A stretch of 64,000 bases of DNA from Scolanthus callimorphus (taxonomy: Eukaryota; Cnidaria; Anthozoa; Actiniaria; Edwardsiidae): the NCBI GenBank assembly GCA_033964015.1, contig CM066913.1:29786790-29850789 (forward strand). The letters run 5' to 3'. Position 1 is the first letter of the stretch. The number at the start of each line of letters is the position of its first letter. Of the stretch, positions 43,360-55,200 are shown piece after piece. The notes beneath the pieces are model-generated. The model was not told where the DNA came from. It saw only the letters and a list, made by a program, of their open reading frames with translations, and made no database searches. The position numbers and the translations under genes are program-made.

Positions 43360-44469
43360 ATGAAAGTAACAGCGACAAGCAACAGCAGCAAAGGAAAGGA
43401 AATATTTATTGATTTCCAGCCCAATAGCACAGAAGTTATACTCAAGCTTTTCGCATGTGTTTTGGTGGGAATTCTGTCGATCGCGGGTAACACTCTGGTT
43501 GCTGTGGTCGTTTTAAAAGTCCCGCGCATGAAGACAGCCACGTTTTATTTGCTGTTGAACATGTCCATAAGCGATCTCCTTTTCACCTGTATCGCACTGC
43601 CACCATTTATGCTGTCTATACTGGGTCACGGCCTCTTATTTGGAGGTGTCGCTGGCATCTTTATATGCAAGTTCATGAACTCCTCATCATTTGGCCTCAT
43701 GGCAAGCTCCGTCTTATCCATGACTGCAATTGCGTTTGATCGTTACTTCGCTGTTAAAACGCCAACGCGAAAAATAATTCATGGGAAGATCCTCAAAGGC
43801 GTCATTGCCTTGATCTGGATGATAACAGTTCTAGTGATGGCGCCACTCCTCTGGTCTTACAATCTGGCGGGAGACGAAAACTTTTACTACTGCTACGAGG
43901 AGTGGCCTATTTTAATGGGTGACCCTTTATTAGTGACGAAGATCTATACTGTGGTCCTTTTCTGCACTATATACATGATCCCATTCGCGGTCATGGGAGT
44001 TTTATACTTTATCGTAGGACATGATCTCTGGTTTAGAAAAATCGTGGGGATTGTCAACGTCCAAAGCCAAAGACATTCCAGAAAGAAACGACAGAAAGTT
44101 GTTTCCATGTTGATTATTGTGCTAGTCGTCTTTGTCATTTGCTGGTTACCAATGCAGGTGATCTCGTTTATATTCTTTTTCTCCGATGTCGACGTACCAT
44201 CGTACGTTGTTTTTATTGGTGAGATTCTTTTGCGCGCAAATGGAGCGCTTAATCCATTATGTTATGTTTGCTTTAGCGAGACATTCCGCCAAGCTGTTTT
44301 GCAAATAGAACCTTTCAAATATTGTTTTGAGCGCCAAGATGACGACCTCATTGCAGAACATATGAGCACACCGGTTCATGGCGAGGCAGTGAGGTCATCT
44401 ATCTTGTACAAATTATTTAGGCGAAAGAATATAGGGCAAGATGGACAAAGCGAAATGATATCTCTGTGA
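43360..44469 (+). CDS. Rhodopsin-family (class A) GPCR, single exon
   Basis: This is an intact 369-residue seven-helix receptor. The N terminus carries glycosylation sites NSS (8) and NST (22). TM1 is about 27-52 with GN at 43-44. TM2 is about 61-85 with D72. C103 before TM3 can pair with C178 in the second extracellular loop. DRY is at 127-129. TM4 is about 145-167 with W153. TM5 is about 190-220 with P208. A basic third loop QRHSRKKRQK precedes TM6, which has CWLP at 261-264. TM7 has NPLCY at 298-302. The tail has a Cys at about 324 and a Ser-containing end. The pattern is closest to peptide-type receptors (neuropeptide FF/Y-like), but a ligand cannot be assigned and cnidarian class A receptors are highly expanded. 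The start ATG is the first in frame after an upstream stop. It is intronless, as is common in this family. Confidence 0.93.
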   Translation: MKVTATSNSSKGKEIFIDFQPNSTEVILKLFACVLVGILSIAGNTLVAVVVLKVPRMKTATFYLLLNMSISDLLFTCIALPPFMLSILGHGLLFGGVAGIFICKFMNSSSFGLMASSVLSMTAIAFDRYFAVKTPTRKIIHGKILKGVIALIWMITVLVMAPLLWSYNLAGDENFYYCYEEWPILMGDPLLVTKIYTVVLFCTIYMIPFAVMGVLYFIVGHDLWFRKIVGIVNVQSQRHSRKKRQKVVSMLIIVLVVFVICWLPMQVISFIFFFSDVDVPSYVVFIGEILLRANGALNPLCYVCFSETFRQAVLQIEPFKYCFERQDDDLIAEHMSTPVHGEAVRSSILYKLFRRKNIGQDGQSEMISL

Positions 44470-44699
44470 AAATGGAATTACTGAGAACGCATGTCAGGAA
44501 CAATACAAGATGATGATGACAGTGATTATACTGCAATGAAAAAAACTACGCCTCTTTTAGCAATCCTGTGCGAAAAAGGATTGACAGCTTTAGATGTATT
44601 AATTTTTAATAATGGACAGTACAAACCGATATTTGCCTTCATGTAAGTATAACCCGTGAAGTCGTTTCTCAAAGACGCTTTTTACAATTAGTGATTTAA

Positions 44700-44866
44700 A
44701 GGGGTAAGTAAAGTAATCAAAATACTCCTCCAGATTAATAGAAAAACCTTTCAAGTGTTAGACAAATGCTAGGTTGTTTTGACCTGTTGTCAACAGGATG
44801 GAATTGGATTGCAATTTGAGCTACTTTCTTGCCAGAGAAGTGGCCAGCAAGCGTGCGAGAGCCCCT
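44700..44866. mobile_element. TTAA-flanked MITE, 167 bp
   Basis: TTAA precedes AGGGGTAAGTAAAG at 44700 and follows GCGTGCGAGAGCCCCT at 44866. The right end shares GCGTGCGAG.GCCCCTTTAA with the element at 49188-49420, so both belong to one family. It lies in or just past the GPCR 3' UTR. Confidence 0.7.
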
Positions 44867-45794
44867 TTAACCGCCACATGTGTCTAGATGGACAAATGTA
44901 GCCTGCGTGATGAAAAATCAGCAACTACCGAAACATGCACTAGTTGCACTAAACATGCACTAAACTACTTATACCGTAACGGCATGTGGACAACTACTTG
45001 AATATTGTAACATGCACTAAAAAATGTATCATAAACTATAATAATAAATAGTGATAGTAGTAAAACTAACCAAGGAGTGTTTTTCATGAACATCATCTAT
45101 ACTTTAACGTGCCTGTAACGAAGAGTCATGGGCTCAGTTTTCAAAGTTTTTTCATCAGCGTTCGACACGAAACGATGTTTAGTCATTATTGCTGGAAATT
45201 TAACTTTCTGTGGCAAAAGGAACATCAGAACATCTCCCCATACTATATTTATTTATCCAGCACTAGTTCTGCAGAGGCTAAGCTCCATAACACCGGGATA
45301 TTGACGGTTAAAGTAGGGAATGTTATAACTTCTCCCAAAGCATGCCTTCATTAAGTATTATGTAATACGTAGCTCAACAGCGTTCATGACTAGTGTTGTA
45401 GGATGAATACTGTCTCAAACAATTGCAAGCGCTCACTTTTTATGGTTTCTGTGTTCATATAGAGCATTTGCAAATGCAGAAAATTGTTTATATGACAGAC
45501 CAAGGAGGTCTTTACTGTGACTGCAGACCAAGTGTTCATGAGATTGGATACACAATATTGAAAGCGTCCTGCAGTTACACCTGCCTGCCGAGTTTTAATT
45601 AAGTATGCCTGGATATAAAATTCTGCTGTTATTCATTAGTACATGCAGAGCCGCAAAATTAATAAGAAAGTGCGCTTCAAATAAGAGCCGTCAACGGATG
45701 GTCGGAGATTCATAGATCGTACTACAGCTGCTTCCGGGTTTTTTCATTTTGAGAAAATTGTTTACTCAAATCTTCGCCGCACTTTATTACCACT

Positions 45795-46480
45795 GGTCTC
45801 TTACGGTGACTCAACGAAAAGTCCAAGCGCCTTTTCTGTAAATATAAATTTGGTCATAACTTTTATAATATTCGTGTGACAGATATCAAAACTCGGAGGA
45901 CAGTAGGGGGGATCGTTTTGCAATAATATAACATATTTCGATCTTTATTTGTGTTAATACTTTTAATAATATTCCGGCTACAGCGGAGCCCCTTTCTCTT
46001 ATTTACACTTCTCTAAAACAAATTTTTGCTATCACTTTTTCACGAAATTTTAAAATTGGTGTTCAATTTATTTGACTCAGATATTTAGAAAGTCTTAGCC
46101 AATTCGGAGGAGCCAAAATTGAAATTTGTTTATTTAAATACTAATTTATTAATATGTTTATTTTGGCTCCGCCAAATTGGCTAGGACTCTCTAAATATCT
46201 GAAGCAATTAAATTGAGCACCAATTTTGAAATTTCGTGCAAAAGTGATAGCAAAATTTTGTTTTAGAGAAAAAGTGGTCCACTGTAGATGGGATATTATT
46301 GAAAGTATTAACGCAAATAAAGATCGAAATATGTTAAACTATTGTTAAAAAGATGCCCCCTTCTGTCTTCTAAGTTTGATATCCGTCAAAAGAATATTAT
46401 AAAAGTTGACCGAATTCATACTTACAGAAAATACACTTTGACTTTTTTGTGGAGTCACCTTAGTACTCTGACATTTGGGA
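45795..46480. mobile_element. Large foldback element, about 300-bp arms
   Basis: The left arm (45795-46105) and right arm (46150-46480) pair along most of their length: TATTTCGATCTTTATTTG with CAAATAAAGATCGAAATA, GATATTTAGAAAGTC with GACTCTCTAAATATC, and TTTTCTGTAAATATA with TACTTACAGAAAA. The loop is short. Divergence between arms is moderate. Confidence 0.85.
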
Positions 46481-46924
46481 GGAAACACCGAACTATTCCA
46501 AAAGTAAAAAAGATATTCTCTTTTTCTTTTTTCTCTTCTTTCTGCAAACAATAGCTCGGTCTACAATCCAATGAGCCACTCAACTTGCAACTGCAACTTG
46601 AGGTATCTGTGTATAATAAATAGGCACTGTTGAGGTTTTTAACGACGGCCTTTGCGGTCTATCACTATATATATTGCCAATCAGAGCACCCGAAAAACAA
46701 TGGATCAATTTGAGAACAAGATGATGCTCGGCCTTTAACTGCAGCCGAAAAACGCTAAAGCTCAAACAAAAACTTTATTATAGCGCTCAGATACCTTAAA
46801 AACATTCGTTAGCTAAGGGAATGTTAGTTAGCATATCTATTTCTTACAAGAAAACCTTGGCAGATCATTTGAGAACCTCATGTAAACTCTTTACACTTTT
46901 CGGCCAATCCATTGTGCGCTGCGA

Positions 46925-47075
46925 GCCTACACTCAGGGACAAAATAGCTGAGATCCCCTAGGCAAATTACGGTTAAAATAAAAAATGCCCCTAAACACCT
47001 ACAACATTCCCTTTCGTGTACAGTAAGAAAGAGTCTCGGCTATTTTTGTCTCTGAGTGTAGCACTAGCTACCCCA
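46925..47075. mobile_element. Foldback MITE, about 150 bp
   Basis: CTACACTCAGGGACAAAATAG on the left is complementary to CTATTTTTGTCTCTGAGTGTAG on the right, extended by GCTGAGATC / GTCTCGG. No ORF inside. Confidence 0.7.
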
Positions 47076-49183
47076 GAGATCCTTCGCTGGCTAAGTCCCT
47101 GTATAATAGAGATATTCTCTCGTTCTGAGACGTTTCTCTTATCTTCTTTCTACGTGGGGCTTCTAGTTTGCCTCCTCGCCAAAAACCCTACGAGGGCAAA
47201 GTTTGTCAAATAGAGACTCAAAATCACCACTAGTCCGTCAAAGGCAAGTAATGAATGCAATATAACGTGAGCAGAAAAGTAGGATAAAATAATTTTACCT
47301 GGCAGAAATAAATTTTTATGTCTTATTTCACGCTTAACCATGGCGAACACTTATAATAAGACAATTTGAGACTCATTGTTTATATTAGTAGCCGATGGTT
47401 AAGCGTTAAGCGTGCATCATTTTCTGGTTGAAGTACGAAATATTGCTAGATTAGAATTATTTTTCTCTTAGAGAATGTCAGCAATGCATATGTTGTCATT
47501 CTCTAACCTTTTTCTCCTAAAATACTTGAGAAATTGAAACAAAATTCGAGCAGACGGCAATTTTCAACGTCTTCGGTCGCCCTGTCTCACCAAGAAATGT
47601 GATGAAAATCGGGCTAGTGTCTTACTGTTTCCCGAATAGTTGCAATTTTTCCGAAGACCTGTCTATTGTATCTATATGCTATTACATCAGGAAACCAATT
47701 TGACAAGATATCCTAAAAATGCGAGGTCCTGTGTGGTGTTTTTCCATTTTTCTTGCAAGCTGAAATTGAAATTTCCGATGTTCGTTTTCAATGCTATAAA
47801 AGCGTTCGATTTAGGCCTCACTTTCTAGTACAGGAAAATGGTGCATGATTTATCGTTAATTGTGCAAATTAGGGAAACAAGCATGAAATTTGGCAGATAG
47901 ATAGAGTTTGACGAGCTAAACATTTCTAGAGGTGCCCCAAAACGGATACTTCCGGTTATATAGCCATGGAATAAATTATCGTAAATAAATTCTAAAACAA
48001 TAGTTTACGTATACCAAAAGCCGTGAAAATAAGGACGGTGTTTAATCTAGGGACGGTCAATCATCACACATACAGAACCACGCACTTTGATGGATACTTC
48101 CAGAGATAGCTTTATTTAATTATATGAAATTTACCACAGAGAAGCTGTATGAGGCTATATGATTTTGAAATTTGGCACAGAGAGGTAGAGCCACGCCCAA
48201 AATGGATACTTGCAGCTTTGCAACAATGGAATTTAAATATTTGAAATATGTATTTTTAGAAACAACACTGAACGTCTCTCAAAAGAGAAATTGAGAATCC
48301 AATACTGGCTTCACAGAGTAATTGCCTTACCAAACAATAAGAAACTAAGGCGTCAGTGTCAACTACATCCCCAAGACAGGTGCTGCATGTATTGTAAACT
48401 AATTTAAATACATTTTTTCAATGTGTGAAACTAGAGTGTACTAGAAAGAGTAAGCTATGAGATACGGGTAGACACTTTTTGAAATTTCTAACATCTCCTT
48501 AGAAAAGTGTGTGAAACCGTAACAAGAAGAAAACGTTTGGATGCACGGACAACTGAACGACTAGGACTTCTTGACAAATTTAACATTAAGGAAAATATGG
48601 TTTTTTCAACCCCAGTCGCAAAATTTATATCTAAAACATTTCTGATCATAAATTTCGTATGGTTGATGGCATCATAGTTTGGAAATCAACCATCGTCAAG
48701 GCCGGAGCTTGGGGTGGGGTGGGGGAAGCCTTGATCATCCTTTGGTTTTGCTGAGGGGGCAAGCAGGTTTTTCCCCACATGTTGACACTAAAAATTTTAC
48801 TTCGCTAGGGGGGGGGGGACAACTTCATCCAAAAGCTCTAAGCGGTTTTACATGTAAAGTATACAGTTCAAATCCTAAATGGCGAACAGGAAAAGTAGTC
48901 TACAATGCGTGCTGGTGCCACGAATATTAATCACAATTTCTGTCCCAGGTAGCAATGCCTACGTTGGTTGTTGTAGGTGGCTATTTAAGCTACAAAGTGG
49001 ATAAAAATTTTGATCTGATACATTTTACTTTTATTTCATGCATGATTTTGCAGAATCTAGTCATTTAATCTAGAATCTAGTCAGTCATATAATAATATGT
49101 CATAAGCGCTTAACAATAATGAATGGAAACAAAAATGATAGAGTGGTGTTTTTAATAAACCCATGAAAACACATTTTAGCGTA
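47076..49183. other. Intergenic, nothing recognised
   Basis: The sequence is AT-rich. A G-rich segment at 48712-48820 (GGGGTGGGGTGGGGGAAG and a run of 11 G) is the only compositional oddity. Open frames here lack family features. Confidence 0.4.
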
Positions 49184-49187
49184 TTAA

Positions 49188-49420
49188 AGGGGCACTCGTA
49201 CACTTGCCTGACAAGCAAATAATTCAAATCGCAATAAAATTCCATCTTCTCGTTAATAGATAAAACACTACAGATTTGTATTGATTTAACAGTTAAAAGG
49301 TCATTTAAAAACCTGGACTGTTATTTTGGTTATTCCCGGTAAACTAAAATGTATTTTGGTGATTAGAATTAGACTTATTCTTTGACAGGTTGTCCAAACA
49401 TTAAGCGTGCGAGTGCCCCT
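49188..49420. mobile_element. TTAA-flanked MITE, 233 bp
   Basis: The ends AAGGGGCACTCGTACACTTG and GCGTGCGAGTGCCCCTT are inverted with few mismatches. TTAA occurs at both borders (49184 and 49421). Together with 44700-44866 and 36785-40434 it shows a TTAAAGGGGC family of piggyBac-like non-autonomous elements. Confidence 0.85.
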
Positions 49421-49980
49421 TTAAGTAAAAAAGTAACTGTGCTAAAATAGCGTTATTCCCAAGCTCTAAGCGCTTTACATTTTGGATAACTCATCCTATA
49501 GAAACCAGTTTATAAACATGAGTGTGTACTATTAAACTGTAATTTATTTGTTTTCTTTTGCGCTGGCCTATAAGGAAATAAAAAGTATGACTACATTTAC
49601 AAAAATTCAAAAATGTCTTGAAACTAGATTTTTGAAAAAAAAAAATAGAAACTTGCGAAACTATAACCCATATGCCGCTTTTAAAAGACGTCTATCAGAT
49701 ACTAGATTTAAAAGTGGAAAATGTTAAGAACAATACAAATACTTACAAAGATTGAACAGGGGTGGACTAGGATTTTTCTTGAAAAGTGCCAGCCTCGAAA
49801 CCACCCATACACTTTTTACCTGATTATTTGATCATAATTTCTGTCTATCTTGTATTCAAAAAAAACTTTTGACTAATTCAATATAGAACAGGTGCCACTA
49901 GTCTGGATCCACCCCTCTTGACTATTCTAAAACATTTTTCAGAAAAAGTCGACACAACGTAGAGGATATAGTTTTATACA

Positions 49981-50013
49981 ATATTTCGGCTGGCCAAACC
50001 AGCCTTCTTCAGG
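49981..50013 (-). other. CTGAAGAAGGC-stem-GCCGAAATAT motif, copy 2
   Basis: On the minus strand: ACCTGAAGAAGGCTGG, loop TTTGG, CCAGCCGAAATATTG. It has the same arrangement as 43218-43250 with a compensated stem. Outside it, ACAATA (before CTGA) can also pair with TATTGT (after GAAA). Confidence 0.5.
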
Positions 50014-50482
50014 TATTGTGAATACAAATTTGCATGTTATCACTCTATATACTGTCTGAAATATGAACCTTATGACGTGACTTACGGATAAACTAGATTA
50101 AAAAACAAACAGGCATAATGAAAATACAGATCAGGTCTCATCTCGTTTGTTGAGACCATATGGAATTTCGAACCATCCTCAGTCTTAAAGTGGCTTAGGT
50201 GATATGTAAAATTCCATAAAATTTAAACGGACTAAGCTTATTACCTTTGCCGTTCCTCAATTAGTATAGACATTTATGGGCTACATGCAACGACAATGGA
50301 CTTAGGGACTTTCAAGAGTACTTTTGTGACAATTTTATCTGTTTTACCTCGCAAGCCCTCACCGCTCTTTGTCGTGTTTCACCAGGGACATCTGCCTAAC
50401 TATTGCCACAATAGAAACCAAGTATTACCCACGACTACGCCAGAAGATTCCAGCTATAACACACGGGCGCGCTGTATGTTGG

Positions 50483-51813
50483 CAGAAGCTCATAAGTAGG
50501 AGCGTACATCCCACGTAATGGGTGGGTCTCACATGTGTTTTATAGCTTGAGCTATTTTTAGAATCAGTAGCGCGGGAAAAATTAGCCAATCAGAATTCTT
50601 CCTTACATAGTGACGCAGCCTCGCCACTTCTTCTCACGGTTCTCGCACAGCGAAAGTTCATGAAGGACTATAAATTTATGCACTAAGCTGATAAATCTGG
50701 TGGCTACGGATGGATTAGGGAAGCATAAAGGATTTACAACGAAGTACCAGGACTATGTGGATGATTTGATTTCTAATTTGGTACACTGACAGACGAAGTT
50801 CGCTACATACAACGATCCAAGCAGGAAGGCGAGAATGAAAGTTTGTCATGTCAAGACGCACTTTACAACGTGTTCGCCGAAAAAAACTGAACACATATAC
50901 AACTCGGTAAGCCGGGACTATGAACTTTTTCATTTCCTAAGTCGATATGGACGTTTTTAGTTTCTTCTTTTTGTTTTCATTTGTGTGAAATTATTTTTTT
51001 GATGCACGAAATTTGTCAAGTTTGTTTTTTGTTTGCGACAACTGGAGTCGGTGGTAAGGACGTAGTAGCGTTGAACTTGTACTTGAACTTCTTAATGAAG
51101 CACGACTTTAAAGAGTTTGATCAGGCGTTTATTAAAAGGTATACTTTATAAACGACAGAAGTTTATTGCTTACATTCTATAAACTATTTGAAAACAAAAT
51201 GAATGGTACCGGTGCGAAAGGTGTATGCACTGCATGATGGCACTCTGCGAATCGACAGGAAACTCGAAGAAACAGCAAGCGTTTTCTAAAATTGTCGGCC
51301 AACATGTGCCAACGGAGCACTGCTTTGATTTCCGTGAAATACATGGCAGTCGAGGATGGCATCTGCTTAACAACCAGTCGGTCTGAGGGCAGAAGTTAGC
51401 TTAATAAGTTGTCGATGTTCCTCTTGTAGCGTACTGCTTTGGTCTTTTTATTTGCCTATTCATTTGCTGTTCGCTAACAATCATAACAATTTTTAGCACT
51501 TCGTGGATATGTACGCCTGCTAGCTTGGCACTTCATCGTGTGCTTTGCTATTTTTGCACACTGGATCTAAATCACTAGACTAGTAAAAATATTTGCTTCA
51601 CTTTTTGGCAAAGGGATAAAGTAAAAGCCGTTCTTGTCGGTCGTGTCAGAGGAAGATTTCGTATTTCGTGCGCCTGCTGCGTGTATGACGTAATTTGTTT
51701 ACTTCTTTCTGATTGGTTGATTTTTCGCGCGAAAATCTAAAAATAGCCCAAGCTATAAAACACATGTGAGAACCCCCCAATAGGGGATGCACGCTCCTAC
51801 TTATGAGCTTCTG
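50483..51813. mobile_element. TIR element, 1.33 kb, with 7-bp target duplication
   Basis: CAGAAGCTCATAAGTAGGAG at 50483 is inverted at 51794-51813. Similarity continues inward for about 100 bp (TCACATGTGTTTTATAGCTTG on the left pairs with 51740-51770). ATGTTGG directly flanks both ends (50476-50482 and 51814-51820). CAG..CTG tips and a 7-8 bp duplication suggest the hAT superfamily. No transposase ORF is present. Confidence 0.85.
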
Positions 51814-52189
51814 ATGTTGGTAGATGTGAGATATCTGTCGAAGAAGTTTTGCGCGCTGCATTCTGATTGGGCTGTCGGACACGGCTTGGTCATTTCTGAA
51901 TAAAGAAGAGCGCACTGATAGCTGGAATCGTCCATTCACTGCAGTATATAGCTCGTAATAGACGGAAGGGTTCGTGGTCCTGCTTTCACCATAGTTATCA
52001 TAGTCTAGTGTGGGAAGGTTATGAATCCTAACACCGTGTTATTGTTCCATCTCCTTGTTTCCTTTTTCAAAGAATTCTTTTGTTTGTGTACCTTCAAGGT
52101 ACACAAGTACTAAAATTCAGCCAGTAAGACTCAGTCTGCACTCAAACACGTATACTAAAGGAGCACAAAACAGGCCGTGCATTGTCCTC

Positions 52190-52674
52190 TTAACATCTAG
52201 CCCTGTAATTTTGGGCATCCTTTGAAGTTCCCCGAGCTTCATGACCATTCCACGCTGGTTTTATTTGGTTCTCTATTTGGATCTCCCATGCAAATTTATC
52301 TCCATATATAAACATTCCATGCCATGCCACGGTAGTACGGTCACGGCTTTCTATTTCTACTTTATATGAAGAAAGAAAGCGCGATCTAGGATAATACCGC
52401 AAGAACTGAAGAAAAACATGCAATTGTATAATTTCTTTAGCGAGGAGATCAGCTCTCTAATCGTGAATGTTCCTTAATTGATCGCGAGTGAAATAAGTCG
52501 TCCCTGTTGCGTACTTGTAAAGACCATACTCCAATGTAAGGTTACTGATGCAATAGCAGCGTAATCGTTTGGCCATATGTTCTACGTTGCGATCGAACAA
52601 TGGAACAAGTGCGGTAGTACATGCACTCGTTATTGTGCTGCAATACTTGATGCGTAGGTCTTCTACAATAGAGG
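52190..52674 (-). CDS. Candidate 3' exon of the pentraxin-type gene, unrecognised domain
   Basis: This follows TTCTTTTTTTAG on the minus strand and is phase 1, which fits the phase 1 donor of the exon at 55024. It reads SIVEDLRIKYCSTITSACTT, LRCYCISNLTLEYGLYKYAT, FTRDQLRNIHD, then TAG at 52457-52459. The same frame then continues RADLLAKEIIQLHVFLQF, YPRSRFLSSYKVEIESRDRT, MFIYGDKFAWEIQIENQ to TGA-free end at TAA (52190). The codon choice looks protein-like on both sides of the TAG. That stop may be the true end of the protein, a null mutation or an error. I do not recognise the domain. Joining it to the pentraxin exons is inference from strand, spacing and phase. Confidence 0.45.
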
Positions 52675-52891
52675 CTAAAAAAAGAATAACATGTAGAAGT
52701 TAAAAAACTTATTTCCAATCTAACATGTAATATATTCTAAGCTCTGGAGAAAAAGTCATAAATGCAACAAAATTTTGTTTTCACGATTCTGTTCGAAAGA
52801 AATAGGGAAAGACAGTAGGGAGTTATCGCGACGAACCGATGTACAAAACCCTGTCAGTATCCGGACGGATCCGCCATGGAGATTTCTACAG

Positions 52892-53053
52892 AAGTGTCCA
52901 TCTTGGTATTACGCGCGTATCCATCTCTCTGATGGAAAAACATCACACAGGCGCGCGCATAATACTTGGTGGACACTAGTCGGTGTGGTGTTTCTAAAAA
53001 TAGTATTTTCCACCCGAGAGATGGGCGCGATCGTAATACCAAGTTGGACACTA
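52892..53053. mobile_element. Foldback MITE, about 160 bp
   Basis: AAGTGTCCATCTTGGTATTA on the left is complementary to TAATACCAAGTTGGACACT on the right, with GATGGAAAA / TTTTCCACCC further in. A third AAGTGTCC-like copy is inverted in the middle. It lies in the intron between the two 3' exons of the pentraxin-type gene. Confidence 0.75.
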
Positions 53054-53439
53054 CTGGTTATGCACTTCTGACTCCTAGGTTACAAGAAATAAATTCATCA
53101 GTGTGGTGACGCCATAGGTGAAATCAATAGACTGGGAGAACCAGGGTCCTGCACAGGCTTGCCCGAACCTAAAGTAAGCCGCAAACACACTTTTTCTTGC
53201 AGACGTTTAGGTGTTTTCAAAAGGGGATACTGGGATCCTTATTTGTAGTTTGTGATAAATATTAGTACTGATAAAAGAAGGGAAACAGTTTTTCGCACGC
53301 TTGCAACTAGTCGTGGAAACAAAACGATCCAGATCACCCAAAGTTTCGGGTATTTCTGCCCTCGCTATGCAAGCGTCGCAGATGTTTACGTGACAAAATA
53401 ATTTTGAACAATGGGAGTTACTATGTGACTACATCAACC

Positions 53440-53880
53440 GGGCCATTTTTGTACGAAGTTAGCCAATCAGAAAACGAGTACAGAACAAAGGATCTCGACT
53501 TTCTTGAGATCTAAAACATCGAAACATTCGCTTTTATTTTTTTCCTAGAGGGCACGGTAACGAATTCTGCATTCTGATTGGTTCTTAGAGCGCGCGCGCG
53601 GGGGCGATATTTTCCTATCTCTGAACTAGGTCACGGTAACCATTTGCGCGCGCTTGTTTCATTGACAAAATCAAATTTTAGCGTTGAAAAAAAATAAGTT
53701 AGTTAACGGCTTTAGGTCGGTCCGTATAGGGAAAAACTGTGACCTCGGCCTGGAAATGTTGACCTCGGCCTCTGGCCACTTTTTCGGCGAATAGAGCACT
53801 AATATTGGGAGGGACACTCGAAACATTTTAAAATCAATCGCCATGTTTCCGGGTCTCTCCCAACATCATGCGCGTGTTCT
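53440..53880. repeat. Cluster of three dispersed-repeat pieces
   Basis: GTTAGCCAATCAGAAAACGAG (53458) matches 14245. TTTTTTCCTAGAGGGCACGG to CCGTATAGGGAAAAACTGTG (53545-53745) matches 12450-12625 but carries an extra CTGATTGGTTCTTAGAGCGCGCG. TATTGGGAGGGACACTCGAA...TCTCCCAACATCA (53803-53872) matches the foldback head at 8990. Confidence 0.7.
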
Positions 53881-55023
53881 CACTGGTGTAGCAACCTTAA
53901 TGAAAAAATTCTACGCAAGACATTTTATCTACCTTATCTTTTCCACTCTTTTTCGCATTTTTTTGAAAAGCCGTTTTGTCACATAAATCCGTTTGTTAGT
54001 GGCCTAATAGTTCCTTAATTGTTTAAGACCGTGGGAAAATACAGGATGGCCGCCGTTGCACTAATAGACGTATCTTTCTAAATACTGACCACATGCGGAT
54101 GTACACTAAAGTGCATTCTTGTAACAATTGCATGATCGCTTGTCACAAACATTTCAAACATTTCGTGGAAATCGGGCTCAGGGATCACAATTTCGCGAGA
54201 AAATAGGGCTCAGTGTGTGCACTTCTGCAGTGCACATCCGCATGTGGTCAGTGCAAGCCGGGGTAGAAATGACACTTGTTTTGCGAAGTTGGAATTTTGG
54301 CCTTGGCTTTTATGGCGCGACCTTTTATGGTGCGATCTTGACCTATTGTTGTAATCAATTACACTAGCTGGTGCCCGTGAAAAATTAACGGAGTATATAA
54401 AGGGGAAATTTATTTTACTCACAGTTTATTGTTATTCTGTCAAAACGGCCTGAGAAAAAAAAACGCGCGTCTCAAAAATCCAAGATGGCGCCCGATCATC
54501 GAATGGACCGGGTTTTCTGCGATAGAAACACCCAGTACCGCCTGCAAGAAGGCTAGGAATATTTTGGCGAATACGCTTACAAATGCTTTTCAATTTGAAT
54601 CTAACTCCTCCTTGAATTGAAATGATAAAATGTCTTGCTCGCTACAGGTCAAATTTTGTTTAAAATCCCTTGAATTGTCCACCTTTTTCCGCAGGTTTTC
54701 GAAGTTAATGCTTGCAAACTTTCGAGAGGTGTCAAAATCGGCAAAAACTTGGTTATGCAAATTACTTATGTGAGGTTTGTCACGCGCGTAGTTGTAAAAA
54801 GTAATCTGAACGGAAACACCAATCCAATTCAAATTAGCTCGTGAATTCACAACATTTTGACCACTTTATTACGTCATTCCCTGGAAGATAAGTACGTACA
54901 AATTATAACCAAGAAATGTCGATGTGTAACTGGATAGATATTTCAAGCAAAATGAGCGTTGGATTCGACTCTAGCAGTCATATTGCAGAAAATAGCTACT
55001 ATATGGTTGTCGATGTTACTTAC

Positions 55024-55200
55024 TTTGTCGCGTGCATGGGGACCGATCCAATATTTTTACGGCTCCGTACACTGAGGTTGGATCTCTAAAGCTGCTCCAT
55101 GGTAGAACGTCACCCTCAATGCTGTCACCTCCTCTTCTTATTCCCTCAATTGCAGCCGACGATAGAAACTGGCTGTATACATTCAAATGACTTATGAACC
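55024..55200 (-). CDS. Pentraxin C-terminal exon
   Basis: The exon follows TTTCTGTTTTAG and ends in a strong GTAAGTA donor, phase 1 on both sides. It encodes 59 residues: FISHLNVYSQFLSSAAIEGI, then GDSIEGDVLPWSSFRD and YGAVKILDRSPC. The order hydrophobic SHLNV-type strand, GDVLPWSSF and GAVK......C is that of the C-terminal part of pentraxin domains (GDV..W.DF....GAVK.V..S.C). Joined to the previous exon it gives QSYQG-FISHLN, restoring the usual Q.F.G.IS..NVW junction exactly. It was too short to appear as a long open frame. Confidence 0.82.

Noticed and set aside
54590..54850. An 86-residue minus-strand ORF as a gene
   Set aside because: It has no splice context or family resemblance and adjoins a dispersed repeat (CTAGCTGGTGCCCGTGAAAA, also at 57139).
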